Shown here: positions 1 to 7,412 of the stretch, piece by piece
How positions within the stretch are numbered: position 1 is the first letter of the stretch
How the letters are laid out: each line of letters begins with the position of its first letter
Assembly (NCBI RefSeq): GCF_003030465.1
Contig: NZ_CP028339.1
Span: 2,232,001 to 2,296,000, forward strand
Source: Thauera aromatica K172
GTDB lineage: Bacteria; Pseudomonadota; Gammaproteobacteria; Burkholderiales; Rhodocyclaceae
Direction: 5' to 3'
Length of the DNA stretch: 64,000 nucleotides
The notes under the pieces: generated by a model
Databases searched by the model: none
The model's input: only the letters and a program-made list of their open reading frames with translations
Told to the model about the DNA's origin: nothing
Program-made: the position numbers and the translations under genes

Positions 1-884
1 GGCAGACGCGGCGCGCCGGCGCCGAAGATCCTGGCCCCCAGCTTGTGCAGCGCGCGGGCGATGCCGTCGCGCAGCTCGCCCAGGCGCCCGGCCTCGGCCT
101 CGCGGCGGGCGCGCGCAAGCTCGCACGCCACTCCGAAGCCGACGATGGCGGCGACATTCTCGGTCCCCGAACGCAGCCCGCGCTCCTGGCCTCCGCCGGC
201 AATCAGCGGCGACAGTTCCACCCGCTTGTCCACCACCAGCGCGCCCGCGCCGAGGGGCCCGCCGATCTTGTGCGCGGACAGGGTCATCGCATGCACACCG
301 AGGGCGCGGAAATCGGTTTCGATCTTGCCCAAGGCCTGGACCGCGTCGGTATGGAACCACGCCCCCACCGCCCGCGCCTGCGCCGCCAGCGCAGCGATGT
401 CCTGCACGACGCCGGTCTCGTTGTTGGCCTGCATCACCGAGACCAGGCGCGGCCGCTGTGCGAGCACGGCCTGCCAGGCGCGGTCGTCGATGCGGCCCTC
501 GCCGTCGACCGCGATTTCATGCATGTCCCAGCCTGCCCGTGCGAGCTGGCGCGCCGGTTCACGCACACAGGGGTGCTCGATCGCACTGACCGCCACCCGC
601 CCCGGCCTGAGCATCGCCGCCGCCCCTTTCAAAAACAGGTTGTTCGCTTCGGAGCCGCCGCTGGTGAAGACGACCTCGGTGGCGTGAGCCCCGACCGCGG
701 CGGCCACCCGCGCGCGCGCTTCATCCACCGCCGCCCGTGCCTGGCGGCCGTATTCGTGGCGGCTGGAAGCATTGCCGAAACGAACCGGCTCGGCGCCACC
801 GAGCCAGGGCAGCATGGCCTCGCGCACCACGGGGTCGAGCGGCGTGGTGGCGTTCCAGTCGAGATATACCGGAGCGAAACCCAT
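1..884 (-). CDS. iscS: Cysteine desulfurase (IscS/NifS family), C-terminal part outside window
   Basis: PLP enzyme that takes sulfur from cysteine for Fe-S cluster assembly and tRNA thiolation in the cytoplasm. The visible 294 codons start with MGFAPVYLDWNATTPLDP, the usual N-terminus of the family, and contain the PLP-lysine motif SAHKIGG with the lysine at residue 206, plus the GARIFGAG block before the active-site cysteine loop. That loop and the C-terminus lie beyond the left end. The start ATG is at 884, 15 bp after the iscR stop, so the two are cotranscribed. NifS-type paralogues are close relatives; I call it iscS from its place behind iscR. Confidence 0.93.
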   Translation of the reverse strand, partial: MGFAPVYLDWNATTPLDPVVREAMLPWLGGAEPVRFGNASSRHEYGRQARAAVDEARARVAAAVGAHATEVVFTSGGSEANNLFLKGAAAMLRPGRVAVSAIEHPCVREPARQLARAGWDMHEIAVDGEGRIDDRAWQAVLAQRPRLVSVMQANNETGVVQDIAALAAQARAVGAWFHTDAVQALGKIETDFRALGVHAMTLSAHKIGGPLGAGALVVDKRVELSPLIAGGGQERGLRSGTENVAAIVGFGVACELARARREAEAGRLGELRDGIARALHKLGARIFGAGAPRL

Positions 885-898
885 GCCCTCCTCCCCCT

Positions 899-1381
899 TC
901 AGGCCGCGGCGATTTCGTGCATGGCGGCGATGGCGCGGCGCCGGATGTTCTTCAGCACGGCGACGTCGGGATCGGGATGGACGCGGCGATTGACCAAGGC
1001 TTCAAGGGTGACCGAATCGAGGTAGGCGTACATGCGCTTGTTGAGGTTGGCCCACAAATCGTGGGTCAGGCAGCGATGATCGTCGTGACAGTTTTCCTTG
1101 CCGCCGCACTGGGTGGCATCAAGCGGCTCATCGACCGCGACGATGATGTCGGCCACGGTGACGCTGTCCATGGTGCGCGCCAGGCGGTAACCGCCACCCG
1201 GACCGCGCACGCTGCTGACCAGCTTGTGGCGGCGAAGCTTGCCGAAGAGTTGCTCGAGATAAGACAACGAGATTTTCTGGCGCTCGGCGATGCCGGCCAG
1301 CGTAACCGGCCCGTCGGCCTGGCGCGCAGCCAGATCGACCATCGCCGTTACGGCAAAGCGCCCCTTGGTCGTCAGTCTCAT
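899..1381 (-). CDS. iscR: Rrf2-family Fe-S cluster regulator IscR
   Basis: Transcription factor that senses Fe-S cluster supply and, with a [2Fe-2S] cluster, represses the isc genes. It is 160 residues long and begins MRLTTKGRFAVTAMVDLA. The cluster ligands are at the E. coli positions: C92, C98, C104 and H107, in QCGGKENCHDDHRCLTH. The winged helix covers about residues 1-65. It precedes the cysteine desulfurase gene and is preceded by a promoter that overlaps a type-1-like IscR site, which fits autoregulation. No iscU follows within view because the window ends. Confidence 0.96.
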   Translation of the reverse strand: MRLTTKGRFAVTAMVDLAARQADGPVTLAGIAERQKISLSYLEQLFGKLRRHKLVSSVRGPGGGYRLARTMDSVTVADIIVAVDEPLDATQCGGKENCHDDHRCLTHDLWANLNKRMYAYLDSVTLEALVNRRVHPDPDVAVLKNIRRRAIAAMHEIAAA

Positions 1382-1446
1382 GCTTTCTCCTCGCAGAATG
1401 TCGTGGTGCGGTGGCTAGTCGGCGCTCGCTGTGCGTTGCAGCGCGA

Positions 1447-1471
1447 ATACCCGAATTTTCCACTCGACTAT
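1447..1471 (-). promoter_or_regulatory. Predicted type-1-like IscR binding site before iscR
   Basis: The 25-mer read on the minus strand starts ATAGTCGAGT and ends TTCGGGTAT, close to the type-1 consensus ATASYYGACTRWWWYRGTCRRSTAT. It overlaps the -10 box of the promoter beside it. A similar 25-mer (18 of 25 positions the same) lies before cysE. Confidence 0.7.
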
Positions 1472-1495
1472 ACGTATCCCGACAAAAACGGTCAA
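1467..1495 (-). promoter_or_regulatory. Predicted sigma-70 promoter of iscR-iscS
   Basis: On the minus strand TTGACC (1495-1490) is followed after 17 bp by TATAGT (1472-1467). The -10 box lies inside the predicted IscR site, so cluster-loaded IscR would block it. Confidence 0.7.
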
Positions 1496-1533
1496 CTACT
1501 CGCGGGACACGGGCGCGGCACTCGGCCGACCGC

Positions 1534-2289
1534 TCAGTCGACCATTTTCGACAGCTGGTCGGGATCGAAGTGATCGGCCGACTCTGCGGCATCATCGAAC
1601 TTGATCCCTGCGCCCTCCAGGCGGGCGATGATGGCGTGCAGGCGGCGGTCGGTGTCGACTGCGTGATCGAGCAGGCCGTGCAAAGCCTTGGCGACCGGAT
1701 CGTCCATGTCGCGGGTGACGCCGTACGCGCTGAAGCCGATCTGCTCGGCCTTTTGCGCGCGTGCGGCGTCACGCTCGGAATCGAGGATGCGCGCCGGATT
1801 GCCGACCGCGGTGGCGCCCTCCGGAACCGGTTTGACCACCACCGCGTTGGAGCCGATCTTGGCCCCGTCGCCGACGGTAAACCCTCCCAGCACCTTGGCC
1901 CCCGCGCCCACCACGACGCCGCGGCCGAGCGTGGGATGGCGCTTGGTGCCGCGATACAGGGAAGTGCCGCCGAGTGTGACTGCCTGATAGATCGTGCAGT
2001 CGTCGCCGACTTCGGCGGTCTCGCCGATGACCACGCCCATGCCATGGTCGATGAACACGCGGCGGCCGATCACCGCGCCCGGATGAATCTCGATCCCAGT
2101 GAGAAAGCGGCTGAGGTGGCTGATGAAGCGCCCCAGCCAATGCCAGCCGCGCGTCCACGCGCCATGCGCAAGGCGGTGGAACATCAGCGCATGAATCCCC
2201 GGATAACAGGTCAGCACCTCGAGCGTGGAGCGTGCCGCGGGGTCGCGCTCGCGAACGCTGGCCAGATCTTCTCGCAGGCGACTGAACAT
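1534..2289 (-). CDS. cysE: Serine O-acetyltransferase
   Basis: Makes O-acetylserine from serine and acetyl-CoA, the first committed step of cysteine synthesis. The protein is 251 residues: an N-terminal helical domain ([19 protein letters not shown], then [17 protein letters not shown]) and a left-handed beta-helix of hexapeptide repeats with the active-site segment [18 protein letters not shown]. The ATG at 2289 fits the family; the frame is open further upstream but that part is not conserved. It sits before iscR, so cysteine supply and Fe-S assembly are neighbours. An IscR-like site lies about 80 bp upstream. Confidence 0.95.
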   Translation of the reverse strand: MFSRLREDLASVRERDPAARSTLEVLTCYPGIHALMFHRLAHGAWTRGWHWLGRFISHLSRFLTGIEIHPGAVIGRRVFIDHGMGVVIGETAEVGDDCTIYQAVTLGGTSLYRGTKRHPTLGRGVVVGAGAKVLGGFTVGDGAKIGSNAVVVKPVPEGATAVGNPARILDSERDAARAQKAEQIGFSAYGVTRDMDDPVAKALHGLLDHAVDTDRRLHAIIARLEGAGIKFDDAAESADHFDPDQLSKMVD

Positions 2290-2371
2290 GATTCGGAAAC
2301 TCCGGAAGGAAGGGGACGGGAACGGGGGCACCGCAAGGAGCACGGTAACGACGGCGGCGGCGCGCCGATCA

Positions 2372-2396
2372 ATTCCCGATAATTTTAATCGACTAT
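2372..2396 (-). promoter_or_regulatory. Second IscR-like site, upstream of cysE
   Basis: Minus-strand 25-mer starting ATAGTCGATT and ending ATCGGGAAT. It matches the site before iscR at 18 of 25 positions and keeps both outer half-site sequences. This suggests that cysE also responds to IscR; this is inferred from sequence only. Confidence 0.5.
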
Positions 2397-2446
2397 CACG
2401 GCACACAGAAAGCCCGGGCTGGGCGGCGCTCGCCGGAGCGCAAAGC

Positions 2447-3187
2447 TCAACCGCGCTTGCGCGGTGTCTCGAAGGTGGTGAGCATGCCGCGCAGGATGGC
2501 GACCTCCTCCTTCTCCAGGCGAACGCGGTTAAACAGCCGCCGCATGCGCGGCAGCAGGCGCTTGGGGTTGGCCGGGTCATGAAAGCCGCTGGCCGTCACC
2601 GCCCGCTCCAGATGGGCGATGAAGCCTTCGAAATCGGCATGCGTCGCCGGTTCGGGCGGCACATCGAGCGGCGTCGCCACGGCTTCCCCGAGCGCGGCCA
2701 TGCGCATCTCGTAGCTCAGCACCTGCACCGCCGCACCGAGATTGAGGGAAGAGAAATCCGGATCGGTCGGAACCGTCACCGGCAGGCTGCACAGACCAAC
2801 CTCGTCATTGGTGAGGCCGCTGGTCTCGTTGCCGAACACCAGCGCGACGATGCCGTCGCGGCTGCGCGCGACCAGTTCACAGGCGGCGTCGCGCGCCTGC
2901 AGGCGCGGCAGCGAGAGCTCACGCCGGCGCGCCGTGAGCGCGGCGGAGAGCACCGTGTCGGCCAGCGCTTCCTGCAGCGTACCGACCACCCGCGCGGATT
3001 CGAGCAGATCCGCCGCCCCGGAGGCGCGTGCGGTCGCCACCTCGTCGGGGAAGGACTCGGGAGCAACCAGCCACAGGTCGCGCAACCCCATCGTCTTCAT
3101 CGCGCGCGCGGCGGCACCGATGTTTCCGGGATGGCTGGTGCGCGACAATACGACCCGGATACGGTCGAGCGCGAGGGGGCGATTCAT
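2447..3187 (-). CDS. trmJ: tRNA (cytidine/uridine-32-2'-O)-methyltransferase TrmJ
   Basis: SPOUT-class methyltransferase that 2'-O-methylates position 32 of tRNA. The 246-residue protein starts [25 protein letters not shown]-type and has the knot motifs [10 protein letters not shown] and the late block [15 protein letters not shown] that bind SAM. The frame is open upstream of 3187, but that extension is not family-like. It is divergent from suhB, with 132 bp between the starts, an arrangement common in betaproteobacteria. Confidence 0.94.
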   Translation of the reverse strand: MNRPLALDRIRVVLSRTSHPGNIGAAARAMKTMGLRDLWLVAPESFPDEVATARASGAADLLESARVVGTLQEALADTVLSAALTARRRELSLPRLQARDAACELVARSRDGIVALVFGNETSGLTNDEVGLCSLPVTVPTDPDFSSLNLGAAVQVLSYEMRMAALGEAVATPLDVPPEPATHADFEGFIAHLERAVTASGFHDPANPKRLLPRMRRLFNRVRLEKEEVAILRGMLTTFETPRKRG

Positions 3188-3319
3188 ATTAAAATTCCGC
3201 GTTTTCCGAATTTGCCGGGCCGTCTGCCCGGAGCCTGTGCAGCCGGGCCGCCGCATCGCTTGTCGACGGGGGAAGGCCCAGGTCGCAGGCGCCCGATTCT
3301 TTAACCGAGACCGCTCCGC

Positions 3320-4132
3320 ATGCATCCCACCCTGAACATTGCCGTCAAGGCCGCCCGTCGCGCCGCGTCCGTCATCAACCGCGCCTCGACTCAGCTCGAT
3401 CTGCTCACCGTGCAAGCGAAATCGCCCAACGATTTCGTCACCGAGGTGGACCGCGCTGCCGAGCAGGCCATCATCGAAGTGCTGCGCGAGGCCTTCCCGG
3501 GGCACGGGATTCTAGCAGAGGAGTCCGGGGAACTCGGCCCCCTGAACGGCACGGAGAGTGAGTTCAACTGGATCATCGACCCCCTCGACGGCACCACCAA
3601 CTTCATCCACGGCTTCCCCCAGTACGCGGTCTCGATCGCCCAGACCAAAAACGGCGTCCTCGAGCACGCGGTGGTCTACGATCCGGTCGCCAACGAGATG
3701 TTCACCGCCTCGCGCGGCAGCGGCGCCTTCCTCAACGACCGCCGCATCCGCGTATCGCGCCGTACCCGCCTGAACGAAGCCCTGATCGGCACCGGCTTTC
3801 CCTTCCGCCAGTTCGACCACGTCGACGCTTACCTGGCGATGTTCAAGGAACTCACCCGCAAGACCGCCGGCATCCGTCGTCCGGGCGCCGCGGCGCTCGA
3901 CCTCGCCTACGTCGCCGCCGGGCGCCTCGACGGCTTCTGGGAAATGGGCCTCGCGCCGTGGGACATGGCCGCCGGCGTGCTGCTGATCCAGGAAGCGGGG
4001 GGCCTGGTATCCGACCTGTCGGGCGAAGCCAACTTCCTCACCACCGGCAACATGGTCGCCGGCGCACCGAAGATCTTCGGCCAGCTCCTGCCCATCATCC
4101 AGTCCTACCGTCCGCAGAACCTGCCGGCCTGA
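3320..4132 (+). CDS. suhB: Inositol-1-monophosphatase SuhB
   Basis: Mg-dependent phosphatase that hydrolyses inositol 1-phosphate; in E. coli the same protein helps ribosomal RNA antitermination. The length of 270 residues is normal. Metal ligands are visible: E67-E68 in [18 protein letters not shown] from residue 87, and WDMAAGVLL near residue 214. It is the last complete host gene before the prophage. Confidence 0.96.
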   Translation: MHPTLNIAVKAARRAASVINRASTQLDLLTVQAKSPNDFVTEVDRAAEQAIIEVLREAFPGHGILAEESGELGPLNGTESEFNWIIDPLDGTTNFIHGFPQYAVSIAQTKNGVLEHAVVYDPVANEMFTASRGSGAFLNDRRIRVSRRTRLNEALIGTGFPFRQFDHVDAYLAMFKELTRKTAGIRRPGAAALDLAYVAAGRLDGFWEMGLAPWDMAAGVLLIQEAGGLVSDLSGEANFLTTGNMVAGAPKIFGQLLPIIQSYRPQNLPA

Positions 4133-4365
4133 AGCACGCCATCGGCACGCCATCGCGGGCGCCGGTGAGCGCCCCGCACGACGGACCAGCGAGCGGTAAC
4201 GAACAGCGAAGAATCAGCACCTTGGACGATATATCAGAGCGCCGGCGCGAGCTTGATGAGCACGAGATCGCGAATCACACGCCAGTGATGCAGCAGTGTA
4301 AAAGCCAGCAGTGGAAAGGGGTTGATAGCCGGCGCTTTCTGAACCTACGCTGAAATCTACGCCAG
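4133..4365. other. Host-prophage junction region (probable attL side)
   Basis: The 233 bp after suhB hold no complete gene. The minus strand carries the tail of a reading frame (stop at 4234-4236) described separately. Right of about 4345 the DNA belongs to phage genes. The exact attachment core cannot be fixed without the right end. Confidence 0.5.
4234..4344 (-). pseudogene. 3' remnant of a host gene cut by prophage insertion
   Basis: On the minus strand an open frame without a start ends at 4234 and reads AINPFPLLAFTLLHHW, then RVIRDLVLIKLAPAL and stop. It is hydrophobic, protein-like and unrelated to the phage genes. It is blocked upstream by a TAG near 4350. The simplest reading is the C-terminus of a host gene convergent with suhB, separated from its 5' part by integration. 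I do not recognise the family, and a chance open frame cannot be excluded. Confidence 0.4.
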
Positions 4366-4393
4366 AGAAACCGCCCCTGCCGGGGCGGTTTCT
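4366..4393 (-). terminator. Strong stem-loop at the phage left end
   Basis: Perfect 12-bp inverted repeat AGAAACCGCCCC / GGGGCGGTTTCT with loop TGCC. It lies 13 bp beyond the stop of the DUF3077-like gene and should end the leftward antirepressor transcript before it enters host DNA. It is close to symmetrical and may work both ways. Confidence 0.8.
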
Positions 4394-4405
4394 ATTCCGC
4401 TACCG

Positions 4406-4705
4406 TCAATTCATCCTGCCCATCTTCGCGAACCGATCCTTGCAGAGACCGCCAAGTACGGAATCGACCAGGCCTTTCACGAACTGAAGCGAATAGGCTG
4501 AGGCGTACCCTTCGCACCCCTCCGCCTCTTCAGCCATCGAAAAAACGCCGGCGATGGACGCCTCCAGCATGCTCGACGCCATTTGGAGCGCATCGATCGC
4601 CGGCACCCCATCACGCACCTGGAACAGGTCTTCGCGTTGCGGGTTGCACGGAAAGAAACTGCTCTCGCAGGTGAGACTCTGATGCGTTGTCGTGCTATTG
4701 TTCAT
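4406..4705 (-). CDS. DUF3077-like small protein
   Basis: A 99-residue protein starting MNNSTTTHQSLTCESSFF. The segment LFQVRDGVPAIDALQMASSMLEAS followed by an aromatic/alanine helix resembles DUF3077, small proteins of unknown role common in Pseudomonas and phages. I chose ATG 4705 because AAGGA lies 9 bp upstream; the frame is open to 4762. It is the last gene of the leftward arc-antirepressor transcript and stands just before a strong terminator. Function unknown. Confidence 0.65.
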   Translation of the reverse strand: MNNSTTTHQSLTCESSFFPCNPQREDLFQVRDGVPAIDALQMASSMLEASIAGVFSMAEEAEGCEGYASAYSLQFVKGLVDSVLGGLCKDRFAKMGRMN

Positions 4706-4801
4706 GGCGTGAATTCCTTTGTTCAGAGGGGTTTTCGCAATCCGCGCCTCAGCGACGGCCATCGCTGGGGCGCTTCCTTTTGTGCTGCCGAATCCAGATT
4801 C

Positions 4802-5065
4802 TCACAAGTCGCCGAGAACGCAAGTCCACTCCCTGTCGCGTGAAGGGACTTGCAGTTCGGGGAAAGTGTGCCAGGCGTCACGAGGCACCGCGTAACGGCC
4901 AGCCTCTTCCATCGCCGCGTACAGAGAGTCCAGCGCGTCGATTGCGTACTGCTCCGATGCGTCGATGTCGCCATTGCCAAAGGCGATCCCAACCGAAATC
5001 GCAGCCCATATCAGGCTGTCCTTGATCTCGTCAGGAAGCGTACTGATTTTGACGATGTCGCTCAT
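4802..5065 (-). CDS. Hypothetical 87-residue protein in antirepressor operon
   Basis: Acidic small protein (MSDIVKISTLPDEIKDSLIW start) without a recognised domain. Its ATG overlaps the stop of the antirepressor gene by 4 bp (ATGA), so it is translated from the same message. Two central helices are likely. I cannot assign a function. Confidence 0.7.
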   Translation of the reverse strand: MSDIVKISTLPDEIKDSLIWAAISVGIAFGNGDIDASEQYAIDALDSLYAAMEEAGRYAVPRDAWHTFPELQVPSRDREWTCVLGDL

Positions 5066-5844
5066 TGCGCACCCCCGGTCGATGCAGACGACGCCTTGGA
5101 TACCACAGCCTTCGCTGCGATCGATGCCGCAATCTCGCCGACGCGTTCCGCTCCACGCTCGTTGTAGAGGAAACTCTCCACCTGCTTCGAGGAATGCCGG
5201 CTCTTGTCAAGTCGGAACTCTCCGAACTCAGACGTCTTCAGGTCGTGCTCGTTTGCGATACGCCCAACCATATTGGATGTGATGCCGTACCGCTCGCCAA
5301 CCTCCGTCGCAGAATAGTGGTGCTCCTGAACGCGCGGCAGTGCAATCACTTCATCGCCAGCAGCCGGATTCACCAGTTTCGCGAAGACAACCTGACGCGC
5401 ACTTTCGCCGAGTCTCGGAAACTGCGCGCAGATCCGCTCTGCCGCCCTCGTCGCCATATCAATCGCCCGGGCCTTTCTGTATTGCGGAAGGCCAGACGAA
5501 TGAGACGCGGCCTTCGCGGCGTAGCTCCCGGTCTTACGAATCGACGGAAGAACCTCGTGCGTGACCCAGCGCTTGAACCGCTTGGCCTCCTCCTTCGTGC
5601 TACCGAAGATGAGGGCGTACAGACCAGACTCGTTGATGTGGTTGGTTTGCTGCGTCCGGCCCACGCTGTCGATGGCCTCCAACTTCTGGAGGTCATCGAC
5701 ATCGACGTGCGAGGCGAGCGCCTGGTGCGGATTGCCATAGCCGAGCACGTCGCAGACTTCCTTGGCGCTGAACCACGGCTCGCCATTGTCGTCCGTGACG
5801 ACACGGATGGCACGGCTCTCAAACTGAAACGGTGTGATGTTCAT
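5062..5844 (-). CDS. ant: Phage antirepressor, BRO-N domain
   Basis: A 260-residue protein. Residues 1-105 form a BRO-N domain (RVVTDDNGEPWFSAKEVCDV, then LYALIFGSTKEEAKRFKRWV and VLPSIRKTGSY), typical of phage antirepressors that inactivate CI-type repressors or act on transcription. The C-terminal part, with YSATEVGERYGI, is probably a second DNA-binding domain. ATG 5844 has GGAGG 9 bp upstream and overlaps the stop of the Arc-like gene by 4 bp. This coupling copies the P22 arc-ant order, where Arc limits Ant synthesis. Expression probably starts from the promoter at 6045-6073. Confidence 0.88.
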   Translation of the reverse strand: MNITPFQFESRAIRVVTDDNGEPWFSAKEVCDVLGYGNPHQALASHVDVDDLQKLEAIDSVGRTQQTNHINESGLYALIFGSTKEEAKRFKRWVTHEVLPSIRKTGSYAAKAASHSSGLPQYRKARAIDMATRAAERICAQFPRLGESARQVVFAKLVNPAAGDEVIALPRVQEHHYSATEVGERYGITSNMVGRIANEHDLKTSEFGEFRLDKSRHSSKQVESFLYNERGAERVGEIAASIAAKAVVSKASSASTGGAQ

Positions 5845-6008
5845 TGCCGGGCCTCCTTCGCTTCTTCGTGGATACGCGACTTCTCCAGCCGGTGAAGAAT
5901 CTCGCTGTTCAGGGACCGATGATTCTCGATCGCACTGTGCTGCAACCATCGCTTGAGATCGTGCGGCACCCGTACCGGAGTCGGGCTGATTTGACTTGCT
6001 TTCTTCAT
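5841..6008 (-). CDS. Arc-like ribbon-helix-helix repressor
   Basis: A 55-residue protein, MKKASQISPTPVRVPHDLKR then WLQHSAIENHRSLNSEILHRLE, with the beta strand and two helices of the Arc/MetJ fold. ATG 6008 is preceded by AAAGGAG. It is the first gene after a strong leftward promoter and overlaps the antirepressor start (ATGA). The expected role, from P22 Arc, is to repress its own promoter and so limit antirepressor synthesis after infection. Confidence 0.85.
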   Translation of the reverse strand: MKKASQISPTPVRVPHDLKRWLQHSAIENHRSLNSEILHRLEKSRIHEEAKEARQ

Positions 6009-6044
6009 GACTGCTTCTGCTCCTTTGGGATGTGGCGTAGCTGC

Positions 6045-6073
6045 ATCATAGTACGCACTACATATCATCGCAA
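6045..6073 (-). promoter_or_regulatory. Leftward arc-ant promoter
   Basis: Minus strand: TTGCGA (6073-6068), 17-bp spacer, TATGAT (6050-6045), 37 bp before the Arc-like ATG. The -35 box lies inside the first operator repeat (6067-6080), so a protein bound there would block transcription. Confidence 0.75.
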
Positions 6074-6104
6074 GTGGCGATCATGAAAAAATCGCAAGTG
6101 GCGA
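6067..6104. repeat. Direct-repeat operator of the immI-like module
   Basis: ATCGCAAGTGGCGA occurs twice, at 6067-6080 and 6091-6104, a perfect 14-bp repeat with a 24-bp period, between the divergent Arc-like and Mnt-like genes. Arc/Mnt-type proteins bind as tetramers to repeated half-sites on one DNA face; the spacing of about two helical turns fits. Confidence 0.75.
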
Positions 6105-6118
6105 GTATCATCTGCGCC

Positions 6119-6637
6119 ATGAGCGACAAGCTAACCCCATATCCGAGTAGAACTGCAGATCAGTTCGTTGTCCGCTTCCCGGACGGCATGCGCGACCGTC
6201 TGAAGGAAGCTGCGCACGCGAACGGTCGTTCGATGAACGCCGAGATCGTCGCCCGCCTTCAAGCGAGCTTCGAGCAACCCGCCCCCGCCAACATCAGGCT
6301 GATCGACCGGATTAGCGACTCTCCGAGCATCGTCGATGAAATTGCAGCCAAGCTTGCGCAGATGACCCCGGAACAACTGGCCCGACCGCTGGCTGACATC
6401 CTTGAAGATCTTCGCCACACTCAGGAGGCGCTCGCCGAGTCAGCTGCGGCGGCTGATCGAGCGCTCACCCTCGTTCGGCACGAGCTTCCCCCCGGCACTC
6501 CGGTCAGCAGCGATCCGCTTGCCCTCGTGCGTCGAATGGCCGCAATTCTTGAGACCGGCCAGGACAAGCCGCGCCCGCCTGTTCGCCCGCCGCCAAAGCG
6601 CACTACCCTGCGTAAGCACACGAAGAGGCATTTGTGA
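6119..6637 (+). CDS. Mnt-like ribbon-helix-helix repressor with C-terminal extension
   Basis: A 172-residue protein. Residues 10-45 (DQFVVRFPDGMRDRLKEAA then HANGRSMNAEIVARLQ) form an Arc/Mnt domain very close to the P22 consensus NGRSMNxEI. The rest is a helical, alanine-rich, probably coiled-coil region and a basic tail; Mnt also uses a C-terminal coiled coil for tetramers. I chose ATG 6119 because it puts the fold at the N-terminus; in-frame starts at 6074 (GTG) and 6083 would run through the operator repeats. It diverges from the Arc-like gene and is the likely lysogenic repressor of ant. Confidence 0.8.
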   Translation: MSDKLTPYPSRTADQFVVRFPDGMRDRLKEAAHANGRSMNAEIVARLQASFEQPAPANIRLIDRISDSPSIVDEIAAKLAQMTPEQLARPLADILEDLRHTQEALAESAAAADRALTLVRHELPPGTPVSSDPLALVRRMAAILETGQDKPRPPVRPPPKRTTLRKHTKRHL

Positions 6638-7353
6638 CCAGACGGCGCGAATGCGAGTCACCTCCTTCGCCGCCTCCACACACTCGCTACCGCCGGTCCC
6701 TCATGAAATCCACCGCCCTGAAGCTCGCCGCCGCTCTCATCCTGCTCGCTGCTCTGGGCCATTTTTTTCGGTATGGCGTGGTACCGACCGGCCAGGGAGT
6801 CGGTGCGTATCATCTGGATCGACTGACTGGAAAAATCACTTTCATGCGCGGCAGCGAGAAGCAGACCGTGCGGAACACTCTGGATGAGCTTGCGGCGGCA
6901 GCGGACTTCGATCTAGCGAAAGCCCGCAGCAGAGGGTTTTCAGATTATGAAATTGAACAGTCCCTTCGGCAGCGCCTGAAACAGTGGGGCGACGATTGGT
7001 CCGAGTTTGAGTCAGTCGAACCGCCGAAAAATTCTGCAGCTTTCGATAGCCCGCGCCCTCCAACAACTCCGCTCCCCCTTGCAGAGTTTCGCAAGCGCTA
7101 TCCGGCATACGGCGACATGCCAGACCTTGAGCTCGCCAGTGCGCTGCACAGAAAGTTCTATAGTGATATCCCATGGGATCAGTACGCAGCGACGATCGGC
7201 CTTACAGGCAATAAGACGCTTACGGCTCCTGCTGAGGGGAACGGCATGAAGTTGGTCGAAATCCCCGATGTCGGCGTCGTCGAATTCCCTGCCGATATGA
7301 CCGATGCGCAGATCACAGAGGCCATCGAGCGCGAGTTTTTGGACCGGAAATAA
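6634..7353 (+). CDS. Membrane-anchored protein of unknown function (SieA-like position)
   Basis: 239 residues from GTG 6634, which overlaps the Mnt-like stop and has AGAGG upstream. An alternative start is ATG 6703 (MKSTALKLAAALILLAALGH), which lacks a ribosome site. Either way one N-terminal transmembrane segment is followed by a soluble domain. Near the C-terminus VVEFPADMTDAQITEAIERE resembles short motifs seen in phage polyvalent proteins. P22 places the exclusion gene sieA between the ejection genes and mnt; this gene has the same position and is cotranscribed with the Mnt-like repressor, so superinfection exclusion is a reasonable guess, not shown by homology. Confidence 0.6.
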   Translation: MTRRRECESPPSPPPHTRYRRSLMKSTALKLAAALILLAALGHFFRYGVVPTGQGVGAYHLDRLTGKITFMRGSEKQTVRNTLDELAAAADFDLAKARSRGFSDYEIEQSLRQRLKQWGDDWSEFESVEPPKNSAAFDSPRPPTTPLPLAEFRKRYPAYGDMPDLELASALHRKFYSDIPWDQYAATIGLTGNKTLTAPAEGNGMKLVEIPDVGVVEFPADMTDAQITEAIEREFLDRK

Positions 7354-7412
7354 GCCCATAGCCCGCCGCCCTCAATGTAGCCGCCAAGCGACCGCTCGGC
7401 TGTCGCGGGCTT
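7354..7412. terminator. Convergent-end region with inverted repeat
   Basis: Short gap between converging genes. AGCCCGC near 7368 pairs with GCGGGCT near 7405, a possible weak stem between the two transcripts. No clear T run follows on either side. Confidence 0.3.
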
